The translations under genes and the position numbers were made by a program. From positions 1-64,000 of the forward strand of contig CABKMN010000001.1 of the NCBI GenBank assembly GCA_902373525.1: 64,000 nt of DNA, read 5' to 3'. Every line of letters starts with the position of its first letter. Position 1 is the stretch's first letter. This stretch comes from an uncultured Bilophila sp. (GTDB taxonomy: Bacteria; Desulfobacterota; Desulfovibrionia; Desulfovibrionales; Desulfovibrionaceae). Of this stretch, positions 20,321 through 29,533 are shown piece after piece. Under the pieces are notes generated by a model that saw nothing but the letters and a program-made list of their open reading frames with translations, did not search any database and was not told the origin of the DNA.

Positions 20321-21125
20321 TGGGAACACTCCAGAGGGCTGAAAGTTGCTTGAGGAGCGCGGGAAGTTTGGCGACCGGCCAACTGTTCGGGCCGTCGCAA
20401 AGCGCCTTGTCCGGATCGGGATGGCATTCCATGAAGATGCCGTCGGCTCCGGCCGCGGCCGCGGCACGGGCCAGCGTGGGAACGTGGCGGCGATCCCCGC
20501 CGGAGCAGGTGCCTTGTCCGCCGGGCAGCTGGACGGAGTGGGTCGCATCGAAGACGACCGGAACGCCGAGGCCGCGCATGATCGGAATGGAACGGAAGTC
20601 GACCACAAGGTTGTTGTACCCGAAGGAGGCTCCCCGTTCGGTCAGGAGCACGCGTTCATTCCCCGCGCCGAAAAGTTTGTCCCGCACCGGGCCCATATCC
20701 CACGGCGCGACGAACTGTCCTTTCTTGACGTTGACCACCCGACCGGTCCGGGCCGCCGCTACGAGCAGGTCCGTCTGGCGGCACAGGAACGCGGGGATTT
20801 GCAAAATGTCCGCGACCTCACCGACCGGGGCCGCCTGTTCCGGCAGGTGGATGTCGGTCACGACGGGCAATCCGGTTTCTTCCTTGATGCGGGCGAGCCA
20901 TTCCATGCCCTTGACCAGACCGGGGCCGCGGAAGCCTTTTCCCGAGGTCCTGTTGGCCTTGTCCCACGAACTTTTGAAGACGGCGAACAGCCCCGCTTCG
21001 CGGCTGGCCTCGGCGACCGCGTGCGCCGTGTCCAGCGCCAGTTCGAAACTTTCAAGGGCGCAGGGACCCGCAAAGAGGAAATGAGCCCGTCGGAGTTGGG
21101 CGTAGAGTTCGTCCGGCGTCATCAT
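20310..21125 (-). CDS. kdsA: Kdo-8-phosphate synthase
   Basis: 271-residue DAHP/KDO8P-synthase-family TIM barrel that condenses PEP with arabinose-5-phosphate. Recognisable parts: FAGPCALES near residue 20, KSSWDKANRTSGKGFRGPG, VTDIHLPEQAAPVGEVADI and FDATHSVQLPGG. ATG 21125 is followed by a second ATG; GGAAAA lies just upstream. First gene of the kdsA-kdsC-lptCAB cluster, 105 nt downstream of pyrG. Confidence 0.95.
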   Translation of the reverse strand: MMTPDELYAQLRRAHFLFAGPCALESFELALDTAHAVAEASREAGLFAVFKSSWDKANRTSGKGFRGPGLVKGMEWLARIKEETGLPVVTDIHLPEQAAPVGEVADILQIPAFLCRQTDLLVAAARTGRVVNVKKGQFVAPWDMGPVRDKLFGAGNERVLLTERGASFGYNNLVVDFRSIPIMRGLGVPVVFDATHSVQLPGGQGTCSGGDRRHVPTLARAAAAAGADGIFMECHPDPDKALCDGPNSWPVAKLPALLKQLSALWSVPNEL

Positions 21126-21170
21126 GTGTTTTCCTTGATAAAAGATGCCTCCGGGAGGAGACGACCGTGC

Positions 21171-21203
21171 GGTCATTCCGGAATCGGGTCCGGAATGACC
21201 GCA
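21171..21203 (-). other. Stem-loop between pyrG and kdsA
   Basis: GCGGTCATTCCGG pairs perfectly with CCGGAATGACCGC around a 7-nt loop, without a T-run. It may be a 3'-end processing or stability structure for pyrG mRNA. Confidence 0.5.
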
Positions 21204-21230
21204 GGAAACGGCGACTGAGGAGGGAAGAGG

Positions 21231-22883
21231 TTACTTGTTGCGATAGGTGCAGGCCGCGCGGATGAAATCCTTGAACAGCGGATGCGGCTTCATGGGACGG
21301 GACTGGAATTCCGGATGGAACTGGCAGCCGAGGAACCACGGGTGCGTGGGGATTTCCACGATTTCCACCAGATTGCCGTCGGGAGACTGCCCGCTGAACA
21401 CCATACCCATGTCCGCGAGGCGTTCGCGATAGGCGTTGTTGAATTCGTAGCGGTGACGGTGGCGTTCGTTGATGTTGGCCGTCTTGTAGGCTTCAAAGGC
21501 ATGCGTGCCTTCGGACACGGCGCAGGGGTACGCGCCGAGGCGCATGGTGCCGCCCTTGTCGCTTTCCGCATCGCGGCGTTCCACGGCCTTTTTACGGAAG
21601 TCGTACCATTCCGTCATCAGGTAGATGATCTTGTCCTTGGCGAACGGGTTGAATTCTTCGGAGTTGGCGTCCTCAATCCCGACGACGTGGCGGGCGAATT
21701 CGATGACCGCGCACTGCATGCCGAGGCAGATGCCGAAGAAGGGGATGTTGTTTTCGCGGGCGTAGCGGATGGACTCGATCTTGCCTTCCACGCCGCGGTA
21801 GCCGAAGCCGCCGGGAACCAGAATGCCGTCCACGTCCTTGAAGGTTTCGGCGACGTTGTCGGCGGTCACTTCTTCGGAGTTCACGTAGTGCAGATCGACG
21901 GCGACCCGGTTGGCGATGCCGCCGTGCACGAGGGCTTCGTGCAGGCTCTTGTAGGCTTCCTTGAGCTCGACGTACTTGCCGACGATGGCGATGTTGACGC
22001 GGCCCTGCGGGTTTTTGGCGTTGTGGACCAGTTCTTCCCACGGTTCCAGCTTGGCGTTGCGGGCCGGAAGGCGCAGCATGATGGCGACTTTCTGGTCCAG
22101 TCCTTCCTCATAGAGCTTGAGGGGCAGCTCGTAGATGTTGCTCACGTCCACGGCGGAGAAGACGGCGTCCTTGTCCACGTTGCAGAACAGGGCGATTTTG
22201 GCCCGGAGGTCGGCGGGGACGGGCTCTTCGCAGCGGCAGAGGATGATGTCGGGCTGGATGCCGATAGAGCGGAGTTCCTTGACGCTGTGCTGCGTGGGCT
22301 TGGTCTTGTGTTCCCCGGCGGAGCGGAGATAGGGCACGAGCGTCAGATGGATGTACAGGCAGTTGTCGCGGCCCAGTTCGGACCGGAGCTGACGGATGGC
22401 TTCGAGGAAGGGCAGGCCTTCGATGTCGCCCACGGTGCCGCCGATTTCGATGATCGCGACGTCCGGAGCCGGATTTTCCGGTTCGTCTTTCGCGAGGCTG
22501 AGAACGGCGTTCTTGATTTCGTCGGTAATGTGGGGGATCACCTGCACGGTGCCGCCGAGATAGTCGCCGCGGCGTTCCTTGGTGATGACCTTATAGTAGA
22601 TGGAACCCGAGGTCGTGTTGTTCTTCTGGGAGAGGGCGGTGTTGAGGTAGCGTTCGTAATGCCCCAGATCGAGGTCCGTTTCCGCGCCGTCGTCGGTGAC
22701 GTAGACCTCGCCGTGCTGGTAGGGATTCATGGTGCCGGGGTCTACGTTGATGTAGGGGTCCAGTTTCTGGATGGTCACGGTCAGCCCGCGCGTTTTCAGC
22801 AGCGCGCCGATGGATGCGGCCGAGAGCCCTTTGCCGAGGGAGGAAAGGACGCCACCGGTGATGAAGATGAACTTGGTCTTCAT
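21231..22883 (-). CDS. pyrG: CTP synthase
   Basis: 550-residue enzyme that aminates UTP to CTP. The N-terminal synthetase domain starts MKTKFIFITGGVLSSLGKGL; the C-terminal class I glutamine amidotransferase has GICLGMQCAVIEFARH (nucleophilic Cys) and the closing WFLGCQFHPEFQSRP (catalytic His/Glu). The start at 22883 is preceded by GAGG and matches the family N-terminus. CTP is also needed for CMP-Kdo, which fits the kds neighbours. Confidence 0.97.
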   Translation of the reverse strand: MKTKFIFITGGVLSSLGKGLSAASIGALLKTRGLTVTIQKLDPYINVDPGTMNPYQHGEVYVTDDGAETDLDLGHYERYLNTALSQKNNTTSGSIYYKVITKERRGDYLGGTVQVIPHITDEIKNAVLSLAKDEPENPAPDVAIIEIGGTVGDIEGLPFLEAIRQLRSELGRDNCLYIHLTLVPYLRSAGEHKTKPTQHSVKELRSIGIQPDIILCRCEEPVPADLRAKIALFCNVDKDAVFSAVDVSNIYELPLKLYEEGLDQKVAIMLRLPARNAKLEPWEELVHNAKNPQGRVNIAIVGKYVELKEAYKSLHEALVHGGIANRVAVDLHYVNSEEVTADNVAETFKDVDGILVPGGFGYRGVEGKIESIRYARENNIPFFGICLGMQCAVIEFARHVVGIEDANSEEFNPFAKDKIIYLMTEWYDFRKKAVERRDAESDKGGTMRLGAYPCAVSEGTHAFEAYKTANINERHRHRYEFNNAYRERLADMGMVFSGQSPDGNLVEIVEIPTHPWFLGCQFHPEFQSRPMKPHPLFKDFIRAACTYRNK

Positions 22884-22975
22884 GAAAAACCTCGAGTTAT
22901 GATTTTCCCGCCGGTTCGACGGGGAACGGGTTACGCATTCTCTTTGCAAAAAGACACGGCGCAAGGGCGCGATCA

Positions 22976-23042
22976 CAAAAAGCCCGCCGAAAGCGAGACT
23001 CTGCCGTTTTCGAAGCGGGAGGCAGCGCCGCGGGCCTCTTTT
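22976..23042 (-). promoter_or_regulatory. Possible attenuator in the pyrG leader
   Basis: On the minus strand GCCCGC ... GCGGGC is followed by TTTTTG, enclosing an inner CTGCC/GGCAG hairpin, about 95 nt upstream of pyrG. No gene needs terminating here, so leader attenuation is a possibility. The rest of the 22884-23301 gap holds the purQ promoter and leader. Confidence 0.35.
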
Positions 23043-23147
23043 TTCCGCACCAATTCCGGATGATTCCTCTGCTTTCCGGCAAGGCCGTTCAGACGCATAC
23101 AAACAATATCCGGATACCATACGCGGTTTTCAGAAAAAAAACAGCCA

Positions 23148-23176
23148 TTGACTGAAAAGAAACACCCGCATAAAGT
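23148..23176 (+). promoter_or_regulatory. Candidate sigma-70 promoter of purQ
   Basis: TTGACT, exactly 17 nt, TAAAGT. The predicted start near 23183 leaves a leader of about 120 nt containing a CCCCT/AGGGG stem-loop (23200-23222); no known riboswitch class is recognised. Confidence 0.6.
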
Positions 23177-23301
23177 AAATCCCCCGCTCCGGACTGGTTC
23201 CCCTCGTTTGAGCCGAAAGGGGGCCCGGCACGGAAAGACGGGTACGCTACAGTTTTTCCCGTAACCAATCTCTTCATTTTTATGCAGGAAAAGGGTGGAC
23301 A

Positions 23302-24132
23302 ATGAGTCAGGTCAACACGCTGGTCATCACCGGATACGGCACCAATTCGCATAAGGAAACGGCGCACGCCGCACGGCTTGCCGGTGCGGACAGGGCCGAC
23401 GTGGTGCATTTTTCCGACATTGTGGCTGCGAAGGTCCGCCTGAGCGACTATCAGTTCCTTGTTTTCCCCGGCGGGTTTCTTGACGGCGACGACCTCGGCG
23501 CGGCGCAGGCCGCGGCTCAGCGCTGGCTGCATCTTTCCGACGCGGAAGGGCTTCCGCTGCTGGACAGCCTGAAGCGTTTCATCGACGCGGGCGGCCTCGT
23601 GCTCGGCATCTGCAACGGTTTTCAGCTGCTTGTCAAGCTCGGCGTGCTCCCGGCGCTGGACGGAAAGCGCTTTGAGCGTCAGGTTTCCCTGAGCCACAAC
23701 GATTCCGCCCGGTATGAGGACAGATGGGTTCAGCTCAAGCCCAATCCCGACAGCCCGTGCATCTTTACCAAGGGGCTGTCCGTGCACGGCGTGCTGCCGA
23801 TGCCCGTCCGCCACGGCGAAGGCAAGCTGGTGGCCAAGGACGAGGCCACGTTGCAGCGCCTGCTCGCCGAAAATCTCGTCGCCCTCCAGTATACGCATCC
23901 GGAAACGGGAGAGCCGACGCAGGAATATCCGTGGAATCCCAACGGGTCGCCGCTGGCCATCGCCGGTCTGACCGACCCCACCGGGCATGTCCTCGGCCTG
24001 ATGCCGCACCCCGAAGCCTTCCACCACGCCACCAACCATCCGGGATGGACCCGTGGTGAAACGGCGGTGCCGGGAACGGCCCTGTTTGCGAACGCGGTCC
24101 GGTATCTGCGGGAACACCCCGTCAACGCGTAA
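23302..24132 (+). CDS. purQ: Phosphoribosylformylglycinamidine synthase, glutaminase subunit
   Basis: 276-residue class I glutamine amidotransferase of the PurQ type, supplying ammonia for FGAM synthesis in purine biosynthesis. Nucleophile motif GLVLGICNGFQLL (Cys at about 104), oxyanion strand FLVFPGGFLDGDDLG and the catalytic His/Glu in LMPHPEAFHH are present. It is longer than Bacillus PurQ (about 227), resembling the C-terminal domain of large FGAM synthases. No purL or purS lies in the window. Confidence 0.85.
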   Translation: MSQVNTLVITGYGTNSHKETAHAARLAGADRADVVHFSDIVAAKVRLSDYQFLVFPGGFLDGDDLGAAQAAAQRWLHLSDAEGLPLLDSLKRFIDAGGLVLGICNGFQLLVKLGVLPALDGKRFERQVSLSHNDSARYEDRWVQLKPNPDSPCIFTKGLSVHGVLPMPVRHGEGKLVAKDEATLQRLLAENLVALQYTHPETGEPTQEYPWNPNGSPLAIAGLTDPTGHVLGLMPHPEAFHHATNHPGWTRGETAVPGTALFANAVRYLREHPVNA

Positions 24133-24168
24133 GGCTCCACGGTTTGGAACGCGGAAAGAGGAGGCGGC

Positions 24169-25020
24169 ATGAAGCAGTCGGAACTCATCAGGATCATTGA
24201 GCGGACGGCCCCGTTGGGCATCGCCGCGCCTTGGGACAAATCGGGCGTTCAGGTGGCTTCCGCGCGGGAAGACATTCATACGCTTGCGGTGTGTCTTGAT
24301 CCGACGCCGGAATCCATCCGTATCGCCTTGTCCGAAGGGGCCGACATGGTGCTGGCCCACCATCCCCTGACGATGGAAAGCCGTTTTCCCGATCGGCTGG
24401 ACAGCTATCACGACGTTCTGTCCCTGTTGTTCCGGGCGGATGTGCCGCTGTATTCCGCGCACACGTCGCTGGATGCGAACCCGTCGGGGCCCGTTTCGTG
24501 GCTGGCGGAGGAGCTGGGCCTGTGTCCCCTTCCGGCACCGGATGAGGATTCCTGCTGTGAATCCGGTTTCGCCGCACCGCTGACGGTTCTGGAACGGACG
24601 GGAACGATGGACTGGAACGGGGCGTCCTGCGTCTGCGGATTCGGCGTGGTCGGCGATTGCGCCGTGGCCGTTACCCCGGACGAACTGAAAAAAATGTTGG
24701 CGCTGTGGCTGGTGGGGAGCTGTCCCCGTCTGGTCGGGACGCTGCCCGAGCGCATCCGCCGGATCGCCATCTGCCCCGGATCGGGAAGTTCCCTTGCTCC
24801 GGAGGCTGCGGCGGCCGGGGCGGACCTGCTCATCACCGGGGATGTGAAGTACCATGCCGCCCTTGAGTTCCCCCTTCCGGTACTGGATGTGGGGCATTTC
24901 AGCCTTGAAGAAGAAATGATGCGTCGTTTCGCTCTGCAATTGAAAGAACAGGCGTCCGATGTCGCCGTACAGTTTGTGCCCGCGCAGGACCCGCTTGCGC
25001 CGTTTTTTCCCTCGCACTGA
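24169..25020 (+). CDS. Nif3-like dinuclear-metal-centre protein
   Basis: 283-residue member of the Nif3/DUF34 family (GTP cyclohydrolase I type 2 homologue). Metal-site signature MVLAHHPLTM lies at about residues 60-69; AHTSLDANPSG and the late LLITGDVKYH, VLDVGHFSLE supply the other ligands. The molecular function of the family is not firmly settled. ATG follows GAGG and the gene lies 37 nt after purQ; the next gene begins 37 nt downstream, so a three-gene operon is likely. Confidence 0.9.
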   Translation: MKQSELIRIIERTAPLGIAAPWDKSGVQVASAREDIHTLAVCLDPTPESIRIALSEGADMVLAHHPLTMESRFPDRLDSYHDVLSLLFRADVPLYSAHTSLDANPSGPVSWLAEELGLCPLPAPDEDSCCESGFAAPLTVLERTGTMDWNGASCVCGFGVVGDCAVAVTPDELKKMLALWLVGSCPRLVGTLPERIRRIAICPGSGSSLAPEAAAAGADLLITGDVKYHAALEFPLPVLDVGHFSLEEEMMRRFALQLKEQASDVAVQFVPAQDPLAPFFPSH

Positions 25021-25057
25021 CGCGTAATCCGATTGACCGTATTTCAGGAGAACTGTT

Positions 25058-25825
25058 GTGAGCCTTTATCTTGAACAAATCCGCCAGCTCGTGGCCCTTC
25101 AGCGTGTCGATGACGCCATCCATTCCGTGGAAACGGAGCTGGAACAGGCCCCGAAGGACCTCGAAGAACTCAAAGCCCGTTTTGCCGCCACGGACGCCCA
25201 GCGTGAACGTGTACTGGAAAAGATCGCCCACCTGAAGGAACAGGAAAAGCGCATCAACGGCGAGATCGACGACGACAGCAGCCGCATCAAGAAAAGCAAG
25301 AGCAAGATGATGCAGGTGTCCAACTCGCGGGAGTATCAGGCTATGGCCCGCGAAATGGACAACATGGAGAAGGTGAACCGTTCCCGCGAAGAGGAACGTT
25401 CCGCGCTGATGGAAGAAAAGATGCATCAGGACAGCGCGTTGCAAGAAGTGGACGCCGTGTGGGCGGACCTCAAGGCGGAGTTGGAGACGAAGCAGATCAG
25501 TCTGGAAACGCGTCTGGAGGAAGCCCGGAAGCGTCTGGAGGAACTGGCCCATGTCCGTTCCGAAACCGGTTCCGCCGTTCCCCGTCCCGTGCTGGATCGC
25601 TATGAATTCATCCGCCGTCGCCTGTCCCATCCGGTGATCGTTCCGGTGACCGCGGGCGTGTGCTCCGGCTGCCGGATCATGATTCCGCCGCAGACCTTCA
25701 TCGAGTTGCAGGGCGGACACAAGATCATCAATTGCCCCAACTGTCAGCGTCTGATCTACTGGGTGGAGCACTTTAACGAGGAAACCAACCAGACGGCCGA
25801 CGAAATGAATCACGACGCCGACTAG
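25058..25825 (+). CDS. C4-type zinc-ribbon coiled-coil protein
   Basis: 255-residue protein with a long charged coiled coil (about residues 5-170, heptad-like Glu/Lys/Leu) and a C-terminal zinc ribbon formed by CSGC and CPNC. Homologues are widespread next to the Nif3-like gene, as here, and are described as zinc-ribbon domain proteins of unknown function, possibly nucleic-acid binding. The GTG start is preceded by CAGGAG. It is followed directly by rnpB. Confidence 0.88.
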   Translation: MSLYLEQIRQLVALQRVDDAIHSVETELEQAPKDLEELKARFAATDAQRERVLEKIAHLKEQEKRINGEIDDDSSRIKKSKSKMMQVSNSREYQAMAREMDNMEKVNRSREEERSALMEEKMHQDSALQEVDAVWADLKAELETKQISLETRLEEARKRLEELAHVRSETGSAVPRPVLDRYEFIRRRLSHPVIVPVTAGVCSGCRIMIPPQTFIELQGGHKIINCPNCQRLIYWVEHFNEETNQTADEMNHDAD

Positions 25826-25839
25826 TTTTCGTCTTTCGG

Positions 25840-26212
25840 GAGTTGGACGGACTGTCGCCGCGTTCGCGTGCTTTGGTGCGCGGACGGAGAGGAAAGTCCG
25901 GGCTTCGCAGGGCAGGACGCTGGGTAACGCCCAGGAGGAGCGATCCTTGGAGAGCGCCACAGAAAGCAAACCGCCGCCTTCGGGCGGTAAGGGTGAAACG
26001 GTGGGGTAAGAGCCCACCAGTCGTCACGGTGACGTGGCGAGCTTGGCAAGCCCCGTTCGAAGCAAGACCAAATAGGGAAGCGGATCGGCCCGATCAACGC
26101 TTCCGGGTAGGTTGCTTGAGGGCGCAGGTAACTGCGCTCCTAGAGGAATGACAGTCGCCGCCCTTTGCCGCAAGGCATGGGGCGGTACAGAACCCGGCTT
26201 ATAGTCCGACTC
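25840..26212 (+). ncRNA. rnpB: RNase P RNA (M1 RNA)
   Basis: Type-A RNase P catalytic RNA that matures tRNA 5' ends. Diagnostic conserved segments are in order: GGAGAGGAAAGTCCGGGC near 25890, GCCACAGAAA, AGGGTGAAACGGTGGGGTAA, AGAGGAATGAC near 26142, and ACAGAACCCGGCTTA near 26188. The ends pair as helix P1 (AGTTGGAC 25841-25848 with GTCCGACT 26204-26211). An intrinsic terminator follows. It has no rnpA neighbour. Confidence 0.97.
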
Positions 26213-26225
26213 CCGATTTCATATG

Positions 26226-26274
26226 GCTCCGGTGGAGATGGTTGCACGCGCGCAGACTTCACCGGAGCTTTTTT
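26226..26274 (+). terminator. Terminator of rnpB
   Basis: GCTCCGGTG pairs with CACCGGAGC, followed by TTTTTT, 14 nt after the RNase P RNA end. Confidence 0.85.
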
Positions 26275-26296
26275 ACACCCAATGAAGAGGTACATC

Positions 26297-27508
26297 ATGG
26301 TTTGGACGATCCTCCTTGCGGCGGGGCAGGGCACCCGGTTGTCCGCGTCCACGGGCGGCCTTGCCAAGCAGTTTTTGGAGTGGAAGGGCGCTCCGCTGTA
26401 TTGGGAATCGGCCCGCGTCTTTGCCCGTTGCGCGAGAATGCGCGGGCTGGTCTTCGTATTTCCCGAAGCCTGTCTGGAGACGGAGCGGGAGCGTGTGGAA
26501 CGACTCATGCGCGCTTGCCCTCTGGGGCTTCCGTGGAAGACCGTGGCGGGCGGAAGCCTGCGGCAGGATTCTGTCCGTCAGGGGCTGGCCGCGTTGCCGG
26601 AATCATGCGGGAAGGTTCTGGTGCACGATGCGGCGCGGCCCTTTGCGTCGCCCGCGTTGGTCAATCGGGTCCTCGACGGTCTGGGCGAACGCGGGGAGGA
26701 AGGCGCGGCGGCCTGCATTCCCGGCATCCCCGTCGTTGATACCGTCAAGGTCGTGGACGCGGGAGTCGTCGTCTCGACGCCGGATCGCCGTCGGCTGGTT
26801 GCCGTCCAGACCCCACAGGGCTTTGGGCTCGACAGGCTGCGGGCCGCACACGAACGTGCGGAGCGGGAAGGCTGGGTCGTGACGGATGACGCCGCTCTGC
26901 TGGAACTCTGCGGAGAGCGCGTCCGGGTGGTGGACGGCGAGCCGGGGAACATCAAAATCACTACGCCCGAGGATTTGCCCATGCTGTGGGATACGGTACG
27001 GAAGACGCCGTGCGTCGGATACGGATATGACGTCCACAAGTATGCGGACGGGAAGGAAGCGAAACAGCCCGCCCGGCCCATGCGTCTGGGGGGCGTCGCC
27101 ATTCCCGATGCGCCGGAAGTGCTTGCCCATTCCGATGGGGATGTTCTGTTGCATGCGCTGATGGATGCGCTGCTCGGTTGTACCGGGGGAGGGGATATCG
27201 GCACGTTTTTCCCGGATTCCGATCCTGCGTTCGATAATGTCAGTTCCGTGGTTTTGCTGGACACGGTGCTGGATGAGCTTCGCAAGACGGGGATTGTGTT
27301 GTCCCACGTCGACATGACGATCATCGCCCAGATACCCAAGATCGGCCCGTATCGTGAAACCATTCGCAAGAACGTGGCGCGGTTGCTGGGGCTTGAGCCT
27401 GGGGCCGTCAATGTGAAGGCGACGACGGAGGAAGGGCTTGGTTTTACCGGCGAACGACTGGGAATCAAGGCGGTTGCCGTAGTTACCGGGATGCGTGGAG
27501 AGAGTTGA
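26297..27508 (+). CDS. ispDF: Bifunctional IspD/IspF (MEP isoprenoid pathway)
   Basis: 403-residue fusion. The N-terminal IspD cytidylyltransferase domain (about residues 1-230) has LLAAGQGTRL, VHDAARPF and the later VAVQTPQGF. The C-terminal IspF 2-C-methyl-erythritol 2,4-cyclodiphosphate synthase domain (about 240-400) has GYGYDVHKY with the Zn-binding D-x-H, AHSDGDVLLHALMDALLG and TTEEGLGFTGERLGI. ATG 26297 has AGAGG 6 nt upstream; an in-frame ATG at 26282 adds five residues. The fusion skips one pathway step between its two activities. Confidence 0.95.
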   Translation: MVWTILLAAGQGTRLSASTGGLAKQFLEWKGAPLYWESARVFARCARMRGLVFVFPEACLETERERVERLMRACPLGLPWKTVAGGSLRQDSVRQGLAALPESCGKVLVHDAARPFASPALVNRVLDGLGERGEEGAAACIPGIPVVDTVKVVDAGVVVSTPDRRRLVAVQTPQGFGLDRLRAAHERAEREGWVVTDDAALLELCGERVRVVDGEPGNIKITTPEDLPMLWDTVRKTPCVGYGYDVHKYADGKEAKQPARPMRLGGVAIPDAPEVLAHSDGDVLLHALMDALLGCTGGGDIGTFFPDSDPAFDNVSSVVLLDTVLDELRKTGIVLSHVDMTIIAQIPKIGPYRETIRKNVARLLGLEPGAVNVKATTEEGLGFTGERLGIKAVAVVTGMRGES

Positions 27509-27715
27509 TTTCGCCCATAATGCATAAAATTATGTCAATTTATAACCGATATCCCACGGACACCCCGATCCACGCCACCCAAACACCTTGCCCGCACAGG
27601 GTAACCCGTTGGCTTGAATGAAAGTTCCAGGCTATTCTTGTAAAACTTCGTGTGTTGGTGTAACTAGCTGGACAGGGTTTCGTTTTCCATAACCTTTTTC
27701 ACATCGTGAGCCGTT

Positions 27716-29533
27716 ATGAGCGATCTTCAGCAGGACGTCGACTGTCCCTGGTTTTCTTCTTACGACAAAGGTGTACCGCACGAGATAACCGTCCCCAAGG
27801 GGGGGCTCCAGAATGTTCTGGACGAAGCGGCGGAGACATACGGACAGCGCGACGCCATCGTGTTCCAGAACACGCGAATTTCATATAAGCAACTGAAAGA
27901 GCTTGCGGAAATTTTGGCTGCGGAATTGCGCCGCCGGGGCGTACAGAAGGGGGACAGGGTTTCCATCATGCTCCCCAATCTGCCGCAGACGTTCATCGCG
28001 TTCTGGGGCGTCATGAAGGCGGGTGCCGTCGCCGTCATGACGAACCCGCTGTACATGGAGTCCGAGCTGACGCACCAGATCAAGGATTCCGGTGCGAAGC
28101 ATCTCATCACGCTTGATATTTTTTGGCCGAAGATCGCCGCGTTGCGGGAACAGCTCGGGTTGGACGTGTGTTATGTAACGCGCGTCAGGGATGCGCTCAA
28201 GTTCCCGCTGAGCTGGCTTCAGCCCTTTTCCGCGCGCCGTCAGGGGACGTGGGTTTCCGTTCCCTACGACGGGCACAGGGTCGTCGCGTGGAAGGATTTG
28301 TTCAAACGCTCCGATCGGCTGAGCGTGGAAGTCGTCGACGCGCATGAAACCATCGCGTTGCTCCAGTACACGGGGGGAACGACGGGGGTGTCCAAGGGGG
28401 CGATGCTGACCCATGCGAATCTGTTGGCGAACCTTACCCAATTGATGGCGATCGTTCAGCAGCCGCCGGAAAAGGAACACGTTTTCCTCGCGTTGCTGCC
28501 GCTTTTCCATGTGTTCGGGCTGACCATCACCCTGCTGTTGCCCGCGAGGATGGCGGCGCGCGTCGTCCCCATGCCGCGGTATGCGCCTGCGGACATGCTG
28601 GAGGCGTTCAAGAAGTATAAGTTCACGGCCTTCATCGGTGCTCCGTCCGTCTATATTTCCCTGTTGCAGCAGAAGAATCTGGCGCAGTACGATCTGCACC
28701 ACATTGTTTTCTGTATTTCGGGATCGGCTCCCATGCCTGTGGAATGGCTCAAGAAATTTGAAGAAGTGACGGGCACGCCCATTACGGAGGGGTTCGGGCT
28801 GACGGAAGCCTCGCCCGTCACGCATGCCAACCCCGTGTTCGGGAAACAGAAGCCCGGTTCCATCGGCGTCCCGGTGCCCAGCACGCTGGCCCGGATCGTC
28901 GATACGGAAGACGGCGAACGGGTTCTCGCTCCCAACGAAATCGGGGAACTGGTCGTCAAGGGGCCGCAAGTGATGGCCGGGTATTGGCAGCGCCCGGAAG
29001 AAACCGCCCGCACCATCCGCGACGGGTGGCTGTATACCGGCGACATCGCCTATATGGACGAGGAAGGGTATTTTTACATTGTGGACCGCAAGAAGGATTT
29101 GATCATCGTCGGCGGCTACAACGTGTATCCGCGTGAAATCGATGAAGTCCTCCATACCCACCCCAAAATCCGCGAGGCCGTGACCGTCGGCGTCAGCCAC
29201 CGTTCGAGAGGGGAAACCGTCAAGGCGTATATCGTTCCCAAGGAAGGCGCGAACCTGACCGTACCCGAAGTCGTGGCGTTCTGTCGGCAGAAACTGGCCT
29301 CCTTCAAGGTGCCGAGGCTGATCGAATTCCGTGACGAACTGCCCAAGACGATGGTCGGCAAGGTCCTGCGCCGCATCCTTCGGGAAGAGGAGCTGCACAA
29401 GAGCGATTCGCAGCAGGACAAGGAACTGCACGATGCGGAAGAAGTCTTGAAGCCGGAGCAGGCCGAGCAGGCTCCCGTGCGGGAAGAGCAGACTGCGCCT
29501 TCCGAATCTTCCGAAACGAAGAAGGACGCATGA
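27716..29533 (+). CDS. fadD: Long-chain fatty-acid-CoA ligase
   Basis: 605-residue ANL-superfamily adenylating enzyme. The ATP/AMP signature YTGGTTGVSKGAMLTHANL lies near residues 217-235; the A5 motif EGFGLTEASP, the hinge YTGDIAYMDEEGYFYIVDRK and the late PKTMVGKVLRR (catalytic Lys) are present. It activates fatty acids to acyl-CoA. An acidic, Glu/Gln-rich tail of about 45 residues follows the catalytic domain and is not part of the family core. dtd overlaps its stop (ATGA). The 207-nt upstream gap shows no convincing promoter. Confidence 0.93.
   Translation: MSDLQQDVDCPWFSSYDKGVPHEITVPKGGLQNVLDEAAETYGQRDAIVFQNTRISYKQLKELAEILAAELRRRGVQKGDRVSIMLPNLPQTFIAFWGVMKAGAVAVMTNPLYMESELTHQIKDSGAKHLITLDIFWPKIAALREQLGLDVCYVTRVRDALKFPLSWLQPFSARRQGTWVSVPYDGHRVVAWKDLFKRSDRLSVEVVDAHETIALLQYTGGTTGVSKGAMLTHANLLANLTQLMAIVQQPPEKEHVFLALLPLFHVFGLTITLLLPARMAARVVPMPRYAPADMLEAFKKYKFTAFIGAPSVYISLLQQKNLAQYDLHHIVFCISGSAPMPVEWLKKFEEVTGTPITEGFGLTEASPVTHANPVFGKQKPGSIGVPVPSTLARIVDTEDGERVLAPNEIGELVVKGPQVMAGYWQRPEETARTIRDGWLYTGDIAYMDEEGYFYIVDRKKDLIIVGGYNVYPREIDEVLHTHPKIREAVTVGVSHRSRGETVKAYIVPKEGANLTVPEVVAFCRQKLASFKVPRLIEFRDELPKTMVGKVLRRILREEELHKSDSQQDKELHDAEEVLKPEQAEQAPVREEQTAPSESSETKKDA

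Noticed and set aside
21282..23063. A 593-codon plus-strand frame antisense to pyrG.
   Set aside because: The composition is typical of a shadow frame of a high-G+C gene, and pyrG on the other strand is certain.
23183..23301. Possible purine or other known riboswitch in the purQ leader.
   Set aside because: Only a short CCCCT/AGGGG stem is seen; none of the conserved cores of known riboswitch classes could be recognised.
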